A stretch of 64,000 bases of DNA from Brienomyrus brachyistius (taxonomy: Eukaryota; Chordata; Actinopteri; Osteoglossiformes; Mormyridae), in assembly GCF_023856365.1 (NCBI RefSeq), contig NC_064554.1, positions 6,191,001-6,255,000 on the forward strand, read 5' to 3'. A program made the translations under genes and the position numbers. Position 1 is the stretch's first letter. Every line of letters begins with the position of its first letter. Under the pieces are notes generated by a model. It searched no databases and was not told the DNA's origin. It was given only the letters and a program-made list of their open reading frames with translations. Of the stretch, positions 1 through 12,487 are shown piece by piece.

Positions 1-975
1 GCTTCATACATACCTCATCCGCGTCCCTCTTCACGCTTCATACATACCTCATCCGCGTCCCTCTTCACGCTTCATACATACCTCATCCGCGTCCCTCTTC
101 ACGCTTCATACATACCTCATCCAAGTCCCTCTTCACGCTTCATACATACCTCATGCGAGTCCGTGTCCCTTTTCACGCTTCATATATACTTCTTCCGCGT
201 CCATGTCCCTCTTCACGCTTCATACGTACCTCATCCAAGTCCCTCTTCACGCTTCATACATACCTCATGCGAGTCCGTGTCCCTTTTCACGCTTCATATA
301 TACCTCATCCAAGTCCCTCTTCACGCTTCATACATACCTCATGCGAGTCCGTGTCCCTTTTCACGCTTCATATATACTTCTTCCGCGTCCATGTCCCTCT
401 TCACGCTTCATACGTACCTCATCCAAGTCCCTCTTCACGCTTCATACATACCTCATGCGAGTCCGTGTCCCTTTTCACGCTTCATATATACTTCTTCCGC
501 GTCCATGTCCCTCTTCACGCTTCATACGTACCTCATCCACGTCCCTCTTCACGCTTCATACATACCTCATCCGCGTCCCTCTTTATGCTTCATAAAATAC
601 CTCGTCCATGTCCCTCTATATGCTTCAAACATACCTCGTCCGAGTCCATGTCCCTCTTCACGCTTCATACATACCTCATCCGCGTCCCTCTTCACGCTTC
701 ATACATACCTCATCCGCGTCCATGTCCCTCTTCATGCTTCATACATACCTCATCCGATTCCGTGTCCCTCTTCACACTTCATACATACCTCATTCGTGTT
801 CCTCTTTATGCTTCATACATACCTCATCCGAGTCAGTGTCCCTCTTCACGCTTCGTGCATGCCTCATCTGAGTTTGTGTCCCTCTTCATCCTTCATACAT
901 ACCTCATCCATGTTTGTATCTCTCTTCGTGGTTCATACATACTTCATCCAAGTCCATGTTCCTCATCACGGTTCC
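1..975. repeat. Minisatellite with 114-bp higher-order unit
   Basis: Tandem copies of a roughly 30-40 bp unit (CTTCATACATACCTCATCC then GTCCCTCTTCACG, with variants). A longer variant, starting TCATGCGAGTCCG, recurs at 114-bp spacing (about 153 and 267, and about 341 and 455). The array begins before the window. Because units lack stops, it is open in several frames over about 300 codons; this is not a gene. Confidence 0.9.
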
Positions 976-2149
976 CTTTTGGTCTTTTGTGGTCTTCAGT
1001 TCTTTAAGTTTCATCATCTCATCAAAATTAAAATGCTCCGATGCTCAAGCTTCGGTCTTAACATTCACTCAGATTTTTTGGACTTCAGTTCTTAATCAGT
1101 CTGCCAGATACCTGCATTCTCTTAGAATCTTAAGATTTTTAGCAAAACAAGAAAGATTGTTGATCAGATTTCCAAAAAGGAAGCATAATATGAAAATGTA
1201 GGTAAACAATGACACTAGCAACAGCATCAGGGCCTGGACTTTCTCTTGTGCTCCTATCTTCTGAGCATGATGTGGATGTAGCATAAATGTGCACTGACTC
1301 CAGGTGAGGCAGCCTTTCTGGGTGTTTTAGGTGAGCACCTCTTACCCTGGGCCAGGGAGCATGCTTTCTCTAAGCTCTGTGCATGAATAATGTGCAATAG
1401 AGGCCATCTCTCTCTCTTTCTCTATCTATCTCTCCCTCTCTCTCTCCTTCTTTCCCTTTCTCCTCCTCTCTCCATCTTTTCCCTTTCCCTCTCCCTCTCT
1501 CCATAACCCCTGTGCCTCTTTTCATCCTGCTATCTACCACCTCTCTCTCTCTTTCTCGCTCCCTTGCACGATCACACACTTATACTAAATTCACAGCAGT
1601 ATAGCATAACATGCAGTGAGAGAGAGAGAGAGAGAGTGACAGAGAGGAAGGGACAGAGAGGAAGGGACAGAGAAAGAAAGTGTGGCAGCAGGAACAGCAA
1701 TACACACTGAAGCAACACAACAGAGAGAGAAAGAGAGAGAGAGAGAGTGATAGAGATGGATAGAGGGAAAACGGCCAGAAGAAAACAGAGAGAAGAAGGA
1801 GCGTAGCCAGAGATGATGTGAGTGCTATTTGCTGCTCTCTCTCACTTGCTGTCAGTGCCAGTATGAGTGTCTCTCTCTCCCTGTCCTTTTTTGCTTGCAC
1901 TTTCATTCATGCGTTCAGCCTTGTTTATATACTGTGTGTGAGAAAGGGGGGGGGGGGGCTGTGATGTGTGTGTATCTGTATGCGCGTGCGTGCGTGTACA
2001 TGGGTGATCAATGTGGGGGGGGGGGGTGGGTGAGGAGAGGGAAATGGGAGCATGGTGACAAGGTGACAGAACAGAATCACTCACACTAAGTAAGAGTTAG
2101 GGACAACGAGAAAAATGGTAAACTTCAGTGATAGAGCTGAGAGGCTGGA
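976..2149. repeat. Intronic low-complexity: CT and GA microsatellites
   Basis: 976-1400 shows no recognisable feature. Imperfect CT repeats run at about 1405-1560 and GA repeats at about 1615-1800. Short G runs and a TGTGTG/TGCG stretch follow at 1945-2030. No gene is seen. Confidence 0.7.
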
Positions 2150-2640
2150 AGATGTGAGAGATGAAGAGAGAGTGAGAGATGTGGCAAATAAAGTGTGAGA
2201 TGTAGCAGATGCGGCAAATGTTGTGGGAGATGTGGCGGAGAGAGTGAGAGATGTGAGCGAAATAGTGTGAGATGTGGCACGGAGAGTGGGAGACGTGGCG
2301 AAACTGGAAGATGCGGTGGAGAGAGTTGGAGATGTGGCAGCAGAGAAAATGAGAGATGTGGTGGAATGGGAGATGGGGACAGAGAGAATGAGAAATGTGG
2401 CAAGGGGAGTGATATCTGGAGGAGTGAGTATGAGACTAAACTTAGAGAGTAAGAGACGTGCTGGAGGAAATGAGAGGTATAGCTGAGCCAGTGTGGGATG
2501 TGGCAGGGAGAGTGTGAGATGTAGCAGAGAATGAAAAACGTGAGAGATGTGGGTGAAATAGTGAGAGATGTGGCAGAGAAAGTGAGAGAGGTGGCAGATA
2601 TAGTGGGAGAATGAGAGTGGTAGAGAGTGGAATCCTGCCT
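2150..2640. repeat. Degenerate GAGAGATGTGGC minisatellite
   Basis: Degenerate tandem copies of a short purine-rich unit, approximately GTGAGAGATGTGGCAGA, with variable spacing. It lies in a shank1 intron and carries no coding signal. Confidence 0.75.
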
Positions 2641-2689
2641 CTGACCAGCTCATCCTACTCTGCTGTCTCCCCGTAACTGTGCTTGCCTA

Positions 2690-3225
2690 GGGCAGTGTTC
2701 CCCCATCACTGTGCCTGCCGGGGGCAGCGGTGTCCCCCTATTCACTGTTGCTGCGTGAGGCAGTGGCGTCCCCTAATCTCTATATCTGTGGGGAGTAGTG
2801 GTGTCCCCTTGTCTCTGTGTCTGTAGGGAGCAGGGGAGTTTCCTTGTCTATGTGTCTTCGGGAGGTAGCGGAGTCCCATCATCTCTGTTCCTGTGAGGGG
2901 CAGTGGCAACCCGAAGTCTCTGTTCCTGCAGGGGGCAGCAGCATCCCTCTGTCACTGTGCCTGCAGGGGGCAGCGGTGTCCCCCTTTCACTGTTCCTGCA
3001 GGGGGCAGCAGCATCCCTCTGTCACTGTGCCTGCAGGGGGCAGCAGCATCCCTCTGTCACTGTGCCTGCAGGGGGCAGCGGTGTCCCCCTTTCACTGTTC
3101 CTGCAGGGGGCAGCAGCATCCCTCTGTCACTGTGCCTGCAGGGGGCAGCAGTGTCCCCTTGTCTCTGTACCTGCAGGGGGCAGCGACATCTCTTCATCTC
3201 TGTGCCTGCAGCCAGCCTCCTGTTG
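2690..3225. repeat. 36-bp minisatellite (CTGCAGGGGGCAGC)
   Basis: Units of about 36 bp containing CCTGCAGGGGGCAGCAGC and a CCCTCTGTCACTGTG part; the 5' copies are more diverged. The length is a multiple of three, so frames stay open through the array on both strands. Confidence 0.85.
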
Positions 3226-4439
3226 CTCTTCACTTTGTATTTTCCATAGGTCTTGGTTTGGGTTACTACCTTGCTGAATGAGGTGGGCTGGTATACAGTG
3301 GAGCAGAACACAGCTACAGATCAGGAACACAGTGAGGATGGCTGAGAGCTGCAGGAGAATGTGCTCCTGAGGGCTCTGGGCCACCGAGGCTTTCTGAGCA
3401 CCATCTGTCTGCCACAGTATCAGGCTCTGTTAGTCTATTGCCACTGCGTGACACCATGGAACTGTCTATTATCCTACTTTAAAATACCCTTTTAGACTAC
3501 TGGGTAGCCATGACCCAGGTGATCCATCCACGCAAACACAGACACACACACAGACACTCATGCACGTGTGCGAGTATGCGCATGCATGTGTCTGAATGTG
3601 CATTCGTGTGTCTGTGCATGTATGAGTGCGTGTGAGTGTTTATGTGCACACGTGTGCATATATGCATTTGTGAGTGCATATGACTGTGCATGCGCGTGCA
3701 TGCGTGTGTTTGTACATGTGTGAGAGTGTGTGTGAGTATGCATGTGCAAGCATGCTGCTTTTGGCTTCCCCCATCCCTCATCTCCCTCTTTTCCACTGTT
3801 ATAACACCTCTTCCCCTTCCCTCTCTCCTCTCCATTCATGTACTCCATCCCTTCTTTTCTTCTTGTCTCATAGCATAGCATCTCCCTCCAGTCCTCCTTA
3901 ATTTATTTCTCTTCTTCTTTGTGTCTGTTCATCGTTCAGGCTTCTCTTCCTGTTGATATGTCTCTCTGTCTCCTCCTCTCCTCTCCTCTGCCTTCCTTGT
4001 GCTGCCCTCCCTTCCTGTTCCTCGAAGATGTGGAGGAGGACGGGCGGGGCGGGGGGGGGGGGGAGTTGCTTGGGGGTGTGCAGAGGATGATGTTGCTTTG
4101 CCCCTCTTCTCTGTGGTCACTGCTAATCCCCAGAATTGGAGGCGTTTAGTTCATTTACAATAATGATGATGATGATGATGATGATGAGGGAGGAACTCTG
4201 TGTTCCCTTGACTCCTCTCCTATGGAGCCCTGAGTGCCTGCCCTGTGTGTCTGTGTGCTGTCATGGGGGTCACAGGCTACTCTGTAGTGGCAGCCTTGGA
4301 GGTGATTGGGGATATGATGTAATAATGCTGGAGCACAATTCCATCCTCACGGCTTTGGAGAGAAGGAATATGCACAGGGATAAGTGCTGAGGTATACTGT
4401 ACTACAAGGACCAAGAAAGACATGAGTAGATGGAGACAG
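3226..4439. repeat. Intronic sequence with TG-rich block
   Basis: A TGTG/CACA-rich stretch at 3535-3755, pyrimidine-rich sequence at 3770-4020, a G run at 4050-4062 and a short GAT triplet repeat at 4161-4187. No exon of the shank1 SH3 region is seen here. Confidence 0.6.
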
Positions 4440-5000
4440 GGTTAGGGTTCAGAGTGAGACAGGGTAGTGTCTATACAATACTTATTCTTACTAAGTACAC
4501 AAGTATAACAGTGTATATACAGTATTGACTCTCACTCAGTACATTAGTATAGTAGTGTTTATACAATGCTGACTCTCATTCAGTTCACAAGTACAGTAGT
4601 GTGTGTAAAGTAGTACAGTAGTGTGTATATGATACTGACTGTCACTCAGTGCATAAATACAACAGTGTGCATACAGTACTGACTTTCACTCAGTACACAA
4701 GTGTAGTAGTGTCTATACGGTACTGACTCAGTACTGCATGCAGTACACTCAGTACACAAATGTAGCAGTATATGTATAGTACTGACTCTCACTCGGTACT
4801 CTGTAAAGCAGTGTGTACTGTATATAGTGCTGACTCTCACTTAGTAGAGTGTGTAGAGTACTACCTCTCAGTACAGGTGTGTGTATGCAGTACTTGCTCT
4901 CAGTACCCGAGTGTCTAAACAGTATTGGCTCTCAGCACAGGAGTGTGTATAAAGTACTGACCCTTACTCATTACAGCGGTGTGTGTACAGGGCTGACTTT
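4440..5000. repeat. Degenerate minisatellite (CAGTACTGACTCTCACTCAG)
   Basis: Degenerate units of about 50 bp built from ACAGTACTGACTCTCACTC and AGTACACAAGTGTAGTAGTG. It runs up to the acceptor of the PDZ exon at 5018. Confidence 0.75.
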
Positions 5001-5017
5001 CTCTGTCTTTTTTCTAG

Positions 5018-5547
5018 CGACTACATCATCAAGGAAAAGACAGTACTCCTACAGAAGAAGGACAATGAAGGTTTTGGATTTGTCCTGCGAGGAGCTAAAG
5101 GTTTGGTCCTCCATGATGTGTTCAACTTTCTATGACATACTATGGCTCTGCCACTATGTCATAGTATGATTATACACTGTATAAGACATTAACCTCATTG
5201 CTCTTTACAGGTGTTTATTTTCACAGCAGGTTAACTGATATATAACATTTACATAACACTGATGTTAATATGTACCCACTGCCTTGTCTCCGCAGCTCAG
5301 ACACCTATAGAGGAGTTCACACCCACACCAGCATTCCCCGCACTGCAGTATCTGGAATCGGTGGATGAAGGGGGTGTGGCCTGGAGGGCTGGTTTACGAA
5401 TGGGTGACTTTCTTATTGAGGTGTGTGAATTCTGTGGTATTGGCTGTTGTAGTTTAAACGGTGTTACCCTTCATCGAGTTCCTATAACTACTTAGGGCTG
5501 GGTGATGAAAAATCATATCTCGATATTTTTTAGCTGAACGGCGCTAT

Positions 5548-5596
<49 letters not shown>

Positions 5597-7250
5597 ATGT
5601 TGTTTCCATAAATTAATAACAAATAGACAGTTCAGAGCCAATTGTCTCCCATGTCACATGGGCACTTTTATTAACCGGCAGCTGTACAAGTGTAAACTAT
5701 CAGAATTTATTATTTTACCAACCAGCTCATCTTCGCTAGCTTTCATCCTATCAGTGTCTGTCTCCATGTTGTGTCACTGCATGCAGGACTTGTGAGTTGG
5801 GGGGGGGGGGGTGGTTTGTGTTCAGAGAGAGAGGGGCAGGGCAGGGTGCAGTTGTGCGAGAGATAGACAAGGAGAGGAGAAATAGCAGAATTCCTACCTA
5901 TCGAAATGTCCCACCTTGGGGTACAGCGAAATCACGCCCCTTTTATACTACTTGAAGAACCGCCCATCAATCTATTCTACCTTGCGTTGGAGTTACAGCT
6001 GAGTCTTGTGTAATTAATTATTTCTGCGTTTTAAAACGTTCATACATTTTTAATATTTTATTAAATGCATTTATCACACTTCAGCATCAGATGTATTTCA
6101 AATTACCTGACATGAGTTCCGGCTTTATAATGTGTCAGTATTGCTCACATATTTATGACAGCACATCCTTAAAGTATTTTAATCTATCGAAATTGGATAC
6201 CCAAGTATTTTATGATGTTAAGTTGCTCTGATAAAATATTTCAGTCTATCGGGATGTGCTACCTGTAGTTCTAACACTGTTAATACAATCTGATAAGGTA
6301 CTGTATTTCGGAATGTCGCGGTGCCTGTTTACACTACATTAGTTCATGATTTTCTTTTTAGTTATTATTTTTGGACTATGTAGTTTCAGGCCATAAAAAT
6401 TACAGTGGCATTTTTCGGTAGGGTAGCACTGATCAATGAATATATCTGTCAAAACGCGCTACAGTAGGATAACTCGACAGAGTTGGACAAATCGACAGAC
6501 TAGGGGCTCTACAAGTATAATTTTAAAGCAACATAAACTATATCAGGGGTGGCATGGTGGTGCAGTGGTTAGCACTGTTGCCTCACACCTCTCGGACCCG
6601 GGTTCGAGTCTCTACCTGGGTCACATGTGTGTGGAGTTTGCATGTTCTCCCCATGTCGTCGTGGGATTTCCTCCGGTTTCTCCCCACGGTCCAAAAACAT
6701 GCTGAGGCTAATTGGAGTTGCTAAATTGCCCGTAGGTGTGCATGTGTGTGTGAATGGTGTGAGAGTGTGCCCTGCGATGGGCTGGCCCCCCATCCTGGGT
6801 TGTTCCCTGCCTCGTGCCCATTGCTTCCGGGATAGGCTCCGGACCCCCCGCGACCCAGTAGGATAAGTGGTTTGGAAAATGGATGGATGGATGGATGGAT
6901 AAACGATATCGATATAAACTATATGGTCTCATCTTAAGTCTCATATGAAAATACATCAGTATATCTTAAAAACGCGATATATCGCCCAGCCCTATAACCG
7001 CTAGGACAGAGTTAGTGCAGGGCAGCGACAACCTTGGAGGCATCAAGCCACAGTGTGACCTGGACTTTACTTCTCTTTGCTTAAAGACGCCTTCCCATGT
7101 TCCCTGTCTTGCAGGTGAATGGTCAAAATGTGGTTAAGGTGGGCCACAGACAGGTGGTCAACATGATCAGACAAGGGGGAAACAACCTCATGGTCAAAGT
7201 CGTCATGGTGACCCGCAACCCTGATATGGAGGACGGTGGCAGGAAAAAAA
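5018..7250 (+). CDS. shank1: shank1 PDZ-domain exons (three)
   Basis: Exons 5018-5100, 5296-5420 and 7115-7250 encode one PDZ domain. It begins DYIIKEKTVLLQKKD and carries the carboxylate-binding loop GFGF and the class I helix histidine in VGHRQVV. In the family this pocket binds the C-terminus of GKAP/SAPAP proteins. The segment VDEGGVAWRAGLRMGDFLIEV is very close to mammalian Shanks. Splice phases are 1 after 5100, 0 after 5420 and 1 after 7250. The second intron (5421-7114) is almost entirely a nested transposable element. Confidence 0.95.
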
Positions 7251-10200
7251 GTAAGAGGTCATTTTTCTGAGAATAACCAGGTCTGACGTTATACTAGGCA
7301 GAAGTCAGGTCAATCCATCTTAAACAGAAGAGGGCAGATTAGGTAGGTTCATGTGATGATGACCGTGATGGTGATGATGGTAATGCTGGTGGTGACTTAC
7401 TGCATGGCTCGGTGCTTGATTTTATACACCTGTGGCAATGGGTCTGAATGAAACACCTGAATTCAGTCATGAATTCTCTTTCTCCACACAGTTCCTCAAC
7501 AGAGTAAGAGGTTGAGTGCTCCTGCCATTGCTCTGCGCTCCAAGTCCATGACGTCAGAGCTGGAGGAGATGGGTGGGTCCCGTGCCGCAGGTGTGCAGGA
7601 ACTCAGCATATCTTACTGTTCTTTCATCCGCCCCACACTGTCATGTCCTCCAGCCCTAAAACAAGTAGCATCAGGAATATAACCCCCCCACACACACACA
7701 CATAAAAACTCAATGTTCATGTTTGGATACCAAAATGTCTAATAACAAACCCAGGGACGCAAGGAATGAACTACAGTACAACCATAATGAACAGGGTAAA
7801 ACCACAGTCAACTACAGCACACTCCTGTAAAACCACACTGAGTTACAGCGCACTAGAGTAAAAGCACAGTGAGGTACAGCACTCTACAGTAAAAACACAG
7901 TGAGGTACAGCACTCTACAGTAAAAACACAGTGAGCTACAGCATGCTACAGTAAAAGCACAGTGAGCTACAGCATGCTACAGTAAAAACACAGTGAGCTA
8001 CAGCATTCTACAGTAAAAACACAGTGAGCTACAGCATGCTACAATAAAAACACAGTCAGCTACAGCATGCTAGAGTAAAAACACAGTCAGCTACAGCATG
8101 CTACAGGAAAAGCACAGTGAGTTACAGCACACTTCAGTAAAAACACAGTGTGTCCTATCATGTCTAGATCTGAGTACATGTGAGTGTGTGTTTGCTCATG
8201 TTCCCTCTTTCCTGCCTCCCATTCCTACTGTCGGGACTCTGTAGTGGACAAAGGTGAGAGACAGTCATACGGTGAGCGGGCTCTCACTTATCTGCTCATC
8301 CCTCTGCATGTTTCTCTGTATGTCTGCTCTTTGAGTGTAACTTACTACTGTCATCTTCAAATGCATATTTAGTTACTGTTAACATTAAGCATGAAAGGGT
8401 ATTTTGATTAATCTTCTCTGGGGGGTGCCTAATGAAATTTCTCTTTTTGGGAATATTTCAGCTGCCACGCCTTGGAAAAAGAAAGGTATAGAAACGCCCC
8501 TGGTTGCGCCTGAAGTGTGCGAGCTGTGGCTGTGTCAGGGGCCAGGGCGGGACAGGGCAGGGCGGGGCAGGGCTTATGCTCTCTGTGTGTCTCACTTCAG
8601 AGTACGAGCCCTCGCAGGTCAACGAGAAGAAGAGGACCGTCTACCAGATGGCCCTGAGTAAGAGTTCACTCGTGGGGATGTTCACGACAGTGTACACCAC
8701 ACACCACACTAAACGGCAGTATACCCACAGTTACATACAGTACACCACACTGGACTGTGGTAAATTGACATTTAAACACAGTACACCACACTGCACTGCA
8801 GTAAACTCATACCTAAATACAGTACACTTCACTGGACTGTAGTAAACCCACAATCAAATACAGTACACAACACTGAACTGCAGTAAACCCACAGTTAAAA
8901 ACAGTACACCACAATGGACAGTGATAAATTGACATTAAAATATAGTATACCACACTGGACCATGGTATGTCCCCAGTTAAATGCAGTACACCACACTTTA
9001 CTACGATTAACCTAAAGGTAAATACAGCATATCATACTGAACTGCAGTAAACCTTCAGATAAATACAGTATACCACACTGGACTTCAGGAAACCAACAGT
9101 TAAATAACTACAGTGGACTATGGTAAACTATAAAAAATATAGTACACCACACTGAACCATGGTAATCCACCAGTTAAATAACGTACATCACATTGGGCTA
9201 TGGCAATCTAACGTTTAAATATAGTACAGCACAATGACCACTGTAATCCCCCAGGTAAATACAGTACACCACACTGACCCATGGTAAACACATAGTCAAA
9301 TATAGTACACCAAACTGAATCATGGTAAACCCAAAGTTTAATACGGTGCACCACACTGAACTATGGTAATCCCCCAGTTAAATACAGTACATCACACGGA
9401 ATGCAGCCTAAGAGGGGAATAACTGAGGATGGGTTGCCAACCTATTGCTGGGCATACGCCATTCACCCACAACTATGTGCAATTTGTAACTCCAATAAAC
9501 CTCACCATATTTTTGGATTTGGGGGGTGGGGCGGGGGGGCGAACCAGAATACCCAGAGGAAACCCCATGATGACATGGGGAGAACATGCAAACTCCACAT
9601 ACATGGAACCCTGGTGGAGACTTGAACCCTGGTCCCACTCATGAGGTAACAGTGCTAATCACTGCACCACCATGCTGCCCCCTCCATGTTAATCTCCCAG
9701 TTAAATACAGTACATGACATTGGACTGCAGCAAATCTACAGAAAAATACCGAACACTTCCTTAAACAATGGTTATCAGTGACATATATTAAAACTACACT
9801 GAATACCAGTGTACATTTGGTATATGAGCAAGAATAAAAATCTATGTGGAATTCCAGTTTTCCTCCTGCATCAAAGGAGGTCTGTATGGATACGTTGTTT
9901 TTTAGTGTAGTTATCTAACTGCTTATATAGTTTGCCATCATGGGGATGTTACCTTGTGATGTCTACATTTTTAGGAGAGTGGAGAATGTGGCAGTTTTGC
10001 TCCACCTCTTCGTTCACTGCACGCACCCCCTGTGACTCACTGACCCTGCACTGTTTATTTATTTATTTGATGACGGTTTACTGTTGTTTGTGGCTGTCTT
10101 AATATCCATCACCAAATGTCTGAGATTATGTTTGTCTCAAGAGTGTTCCAAATTCTTCTTTCAGATTATGTTTAAATGAAGCTTTCTAGATTTGAGATAA

Positions 10201-12448
10201 AACTGGATGTTGGCCTAATTCTGACCTGCAATTCTGGCTGCACTGTACAAACACTTCACATCTGTACAGTATAATGGATGACATGACATGGACAGGCAGT
10301 GTGGACAAAAAAAAACCACAATATTCATATTGCACCCTCTGTGCATGAATGAGCCTGTAGTTGCTGACTGATGCTCAGCGGCTAGCTCTGCACGCTACTT
10401 TCTGCGTTATAAATATATGAACTACTCCCTGAATACTTGTTGCTCCAGCTGCCTGTAGACCGTGCAGCGGCACTTCCTGCAAAAGTATTTCATCATTGTC
10501 ATTGTGAGTGTAGCTCCAGCAGGCCCAGGATTTGTTGTGACAGCGGCTGGCAGCAGCAGAAGAGCAGGAGCGTAACTTATACATCGTAGAGTAGGACCAA
10601 GATCTCCCCCATGCTACATGAATAATTATTTATTTTGATTTTTAAACTGTTATTTCATTTTTTTTTATTATCCTAGTAAGCAATATGTAATGTATGGAAG
10701 CCAAGAATGGCTGTGCTTGCAAGTATTTCTTTAAAGCTGTGATTTCGACATAAGATATTGTAGCACCGTGGTAGCGTAAGCTACGTGTTTTAAAAGGACT
10801 CACGGCTTATTTACCTTTTCAATTTACACTGATATCTAAGAGTTGCTACGGCATGACACACTTTGCTTAGAGGAATAACCCTCAAAGATTCCAACAATGT
10901 ATGTAGATGTGAATGAGGGTGTGAAGGTTTGTTTATAGTAAATGTTCGGTATGTTTTATGATCATGTCACCTACACATTTTGTGTGCAGTGCTATAACAT
11001 AATCTTTCCTGGTGCAACTTAGAGACAAGACATGACATGCACTTCACGGCAAAAAAACTACTCGAGTACAACACTTATTAATTCCAACGTTGAATGCACA
11101 AATGCACACATGAAATAACACAGTCACTTAAACGAGCAGCACTGCATATGGCGAACAGGCCCCATGGTGTCACAATATGTTTATCCTTGTAATTATTCAG
11201 AGAAAATTATCTTGTTATCTTGAGATAAAAATAAAAAAGAATTGCAAGCATGACTGTTCTCGACTTCCATAGTAATGTTAACTGGCGTAGTATTTTTTTT
11301 AAGCACTTCTATTTCTTCAACAACTACGACTGCCGTTAGTGTTTTAGTCTTACTACTCCCGTTTTTGTGTGTATGTAGTAGTACTGTTACTATTCTCTTG
11401 CTGTGCGTGTATTGTGCGTGTAAGTTGTAATGTTACTGCTCTCTGGCTGTGTATGTGCAGTGACTTCCTCTTTCCCGCTCGACATGGCTTGGCAATAGAG
11501 TTTGTAAAGTTTGTGACAGAGGAGTATTTCCTGTTGACCGAACCTGGTTGATTATGTTTGCTGTGGTGTTGTGTGGTCAGGCTGGTTTCAAAATTCTCCT
11601 GAAGCGCTTTCACACCAAAGTTCCGGAACCTGGTCCCTGGCTACCTGGGCTGTCTTGACTGGGGACTTTTGTAGCTCCTGACCACTTTTGGGTGTTGCTT
11701 TCACACCACACAACAGAGCTGAGACTTTTATGCTGAATAAGCATAGGAGACACAAAAGCACATATGTTAAAGCTCGCACATAATTCGAAAGTACACCGCC
11801 ACCCAAAAACAATGGAGAATGAGAAAGTTGTTTGGTTAAGCTATTTGTTAGTTACTGGTGGGGGGGGGAGCGATTGCTATGAAAGCAGGATACTGCCTTT
11901 TATTTATGTTTTATTCATATGATCCACGACATGTTTATATTTCATTATTAAATCTGACCAGTAAGTCGATCTTTCGGTTTCACAGAATAAAATACAATGT
12001 AACGTTATCCTGCTAATAAGAGCTGGCATGTTTCACTACCGGCACCAGACAAAAGTATATTGGTTATCGATCTAATTTCCTGATGCAGATATATGGACAG
12101 GCAAGCAAAAAAAAATTTTAGTAACTATAACTGGAGTACAAAAATACTCCCATGTGCTCAATTTTTGCTCCGCTAATTATATCTATTTTCTCTGCCCTAC
12201 CATGTAACTTCCAAGTTAGCGACGGTGCTTACAGTCAACCAGTCAGCAAGCTATCATTGTAAGCACCTCCCCAGTAGGTCATGTTCGAACGAAAAGTACT
12301 TAGTCTGGAGTAGGTGCTAAAAAGGGTTCCGGAACAGCCTCTGAGGAACTACAATCAGGCCAAGTTTCTGTGGTGTAAACATGACAAAAGTCCCTAGTTC
12401 TGGAAAAAGATTCTGGTTCCAGGAAAAAGTTCTGGCAGTGTGAAAGCG

Positions 12449-12487
<39 letters not shown>

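Noticed and set aside
153..1095. Open frames of 284 and 310 codons at the left end
   Set aside because: Minisatellite read-through; the repeated peptide resembles no protein.
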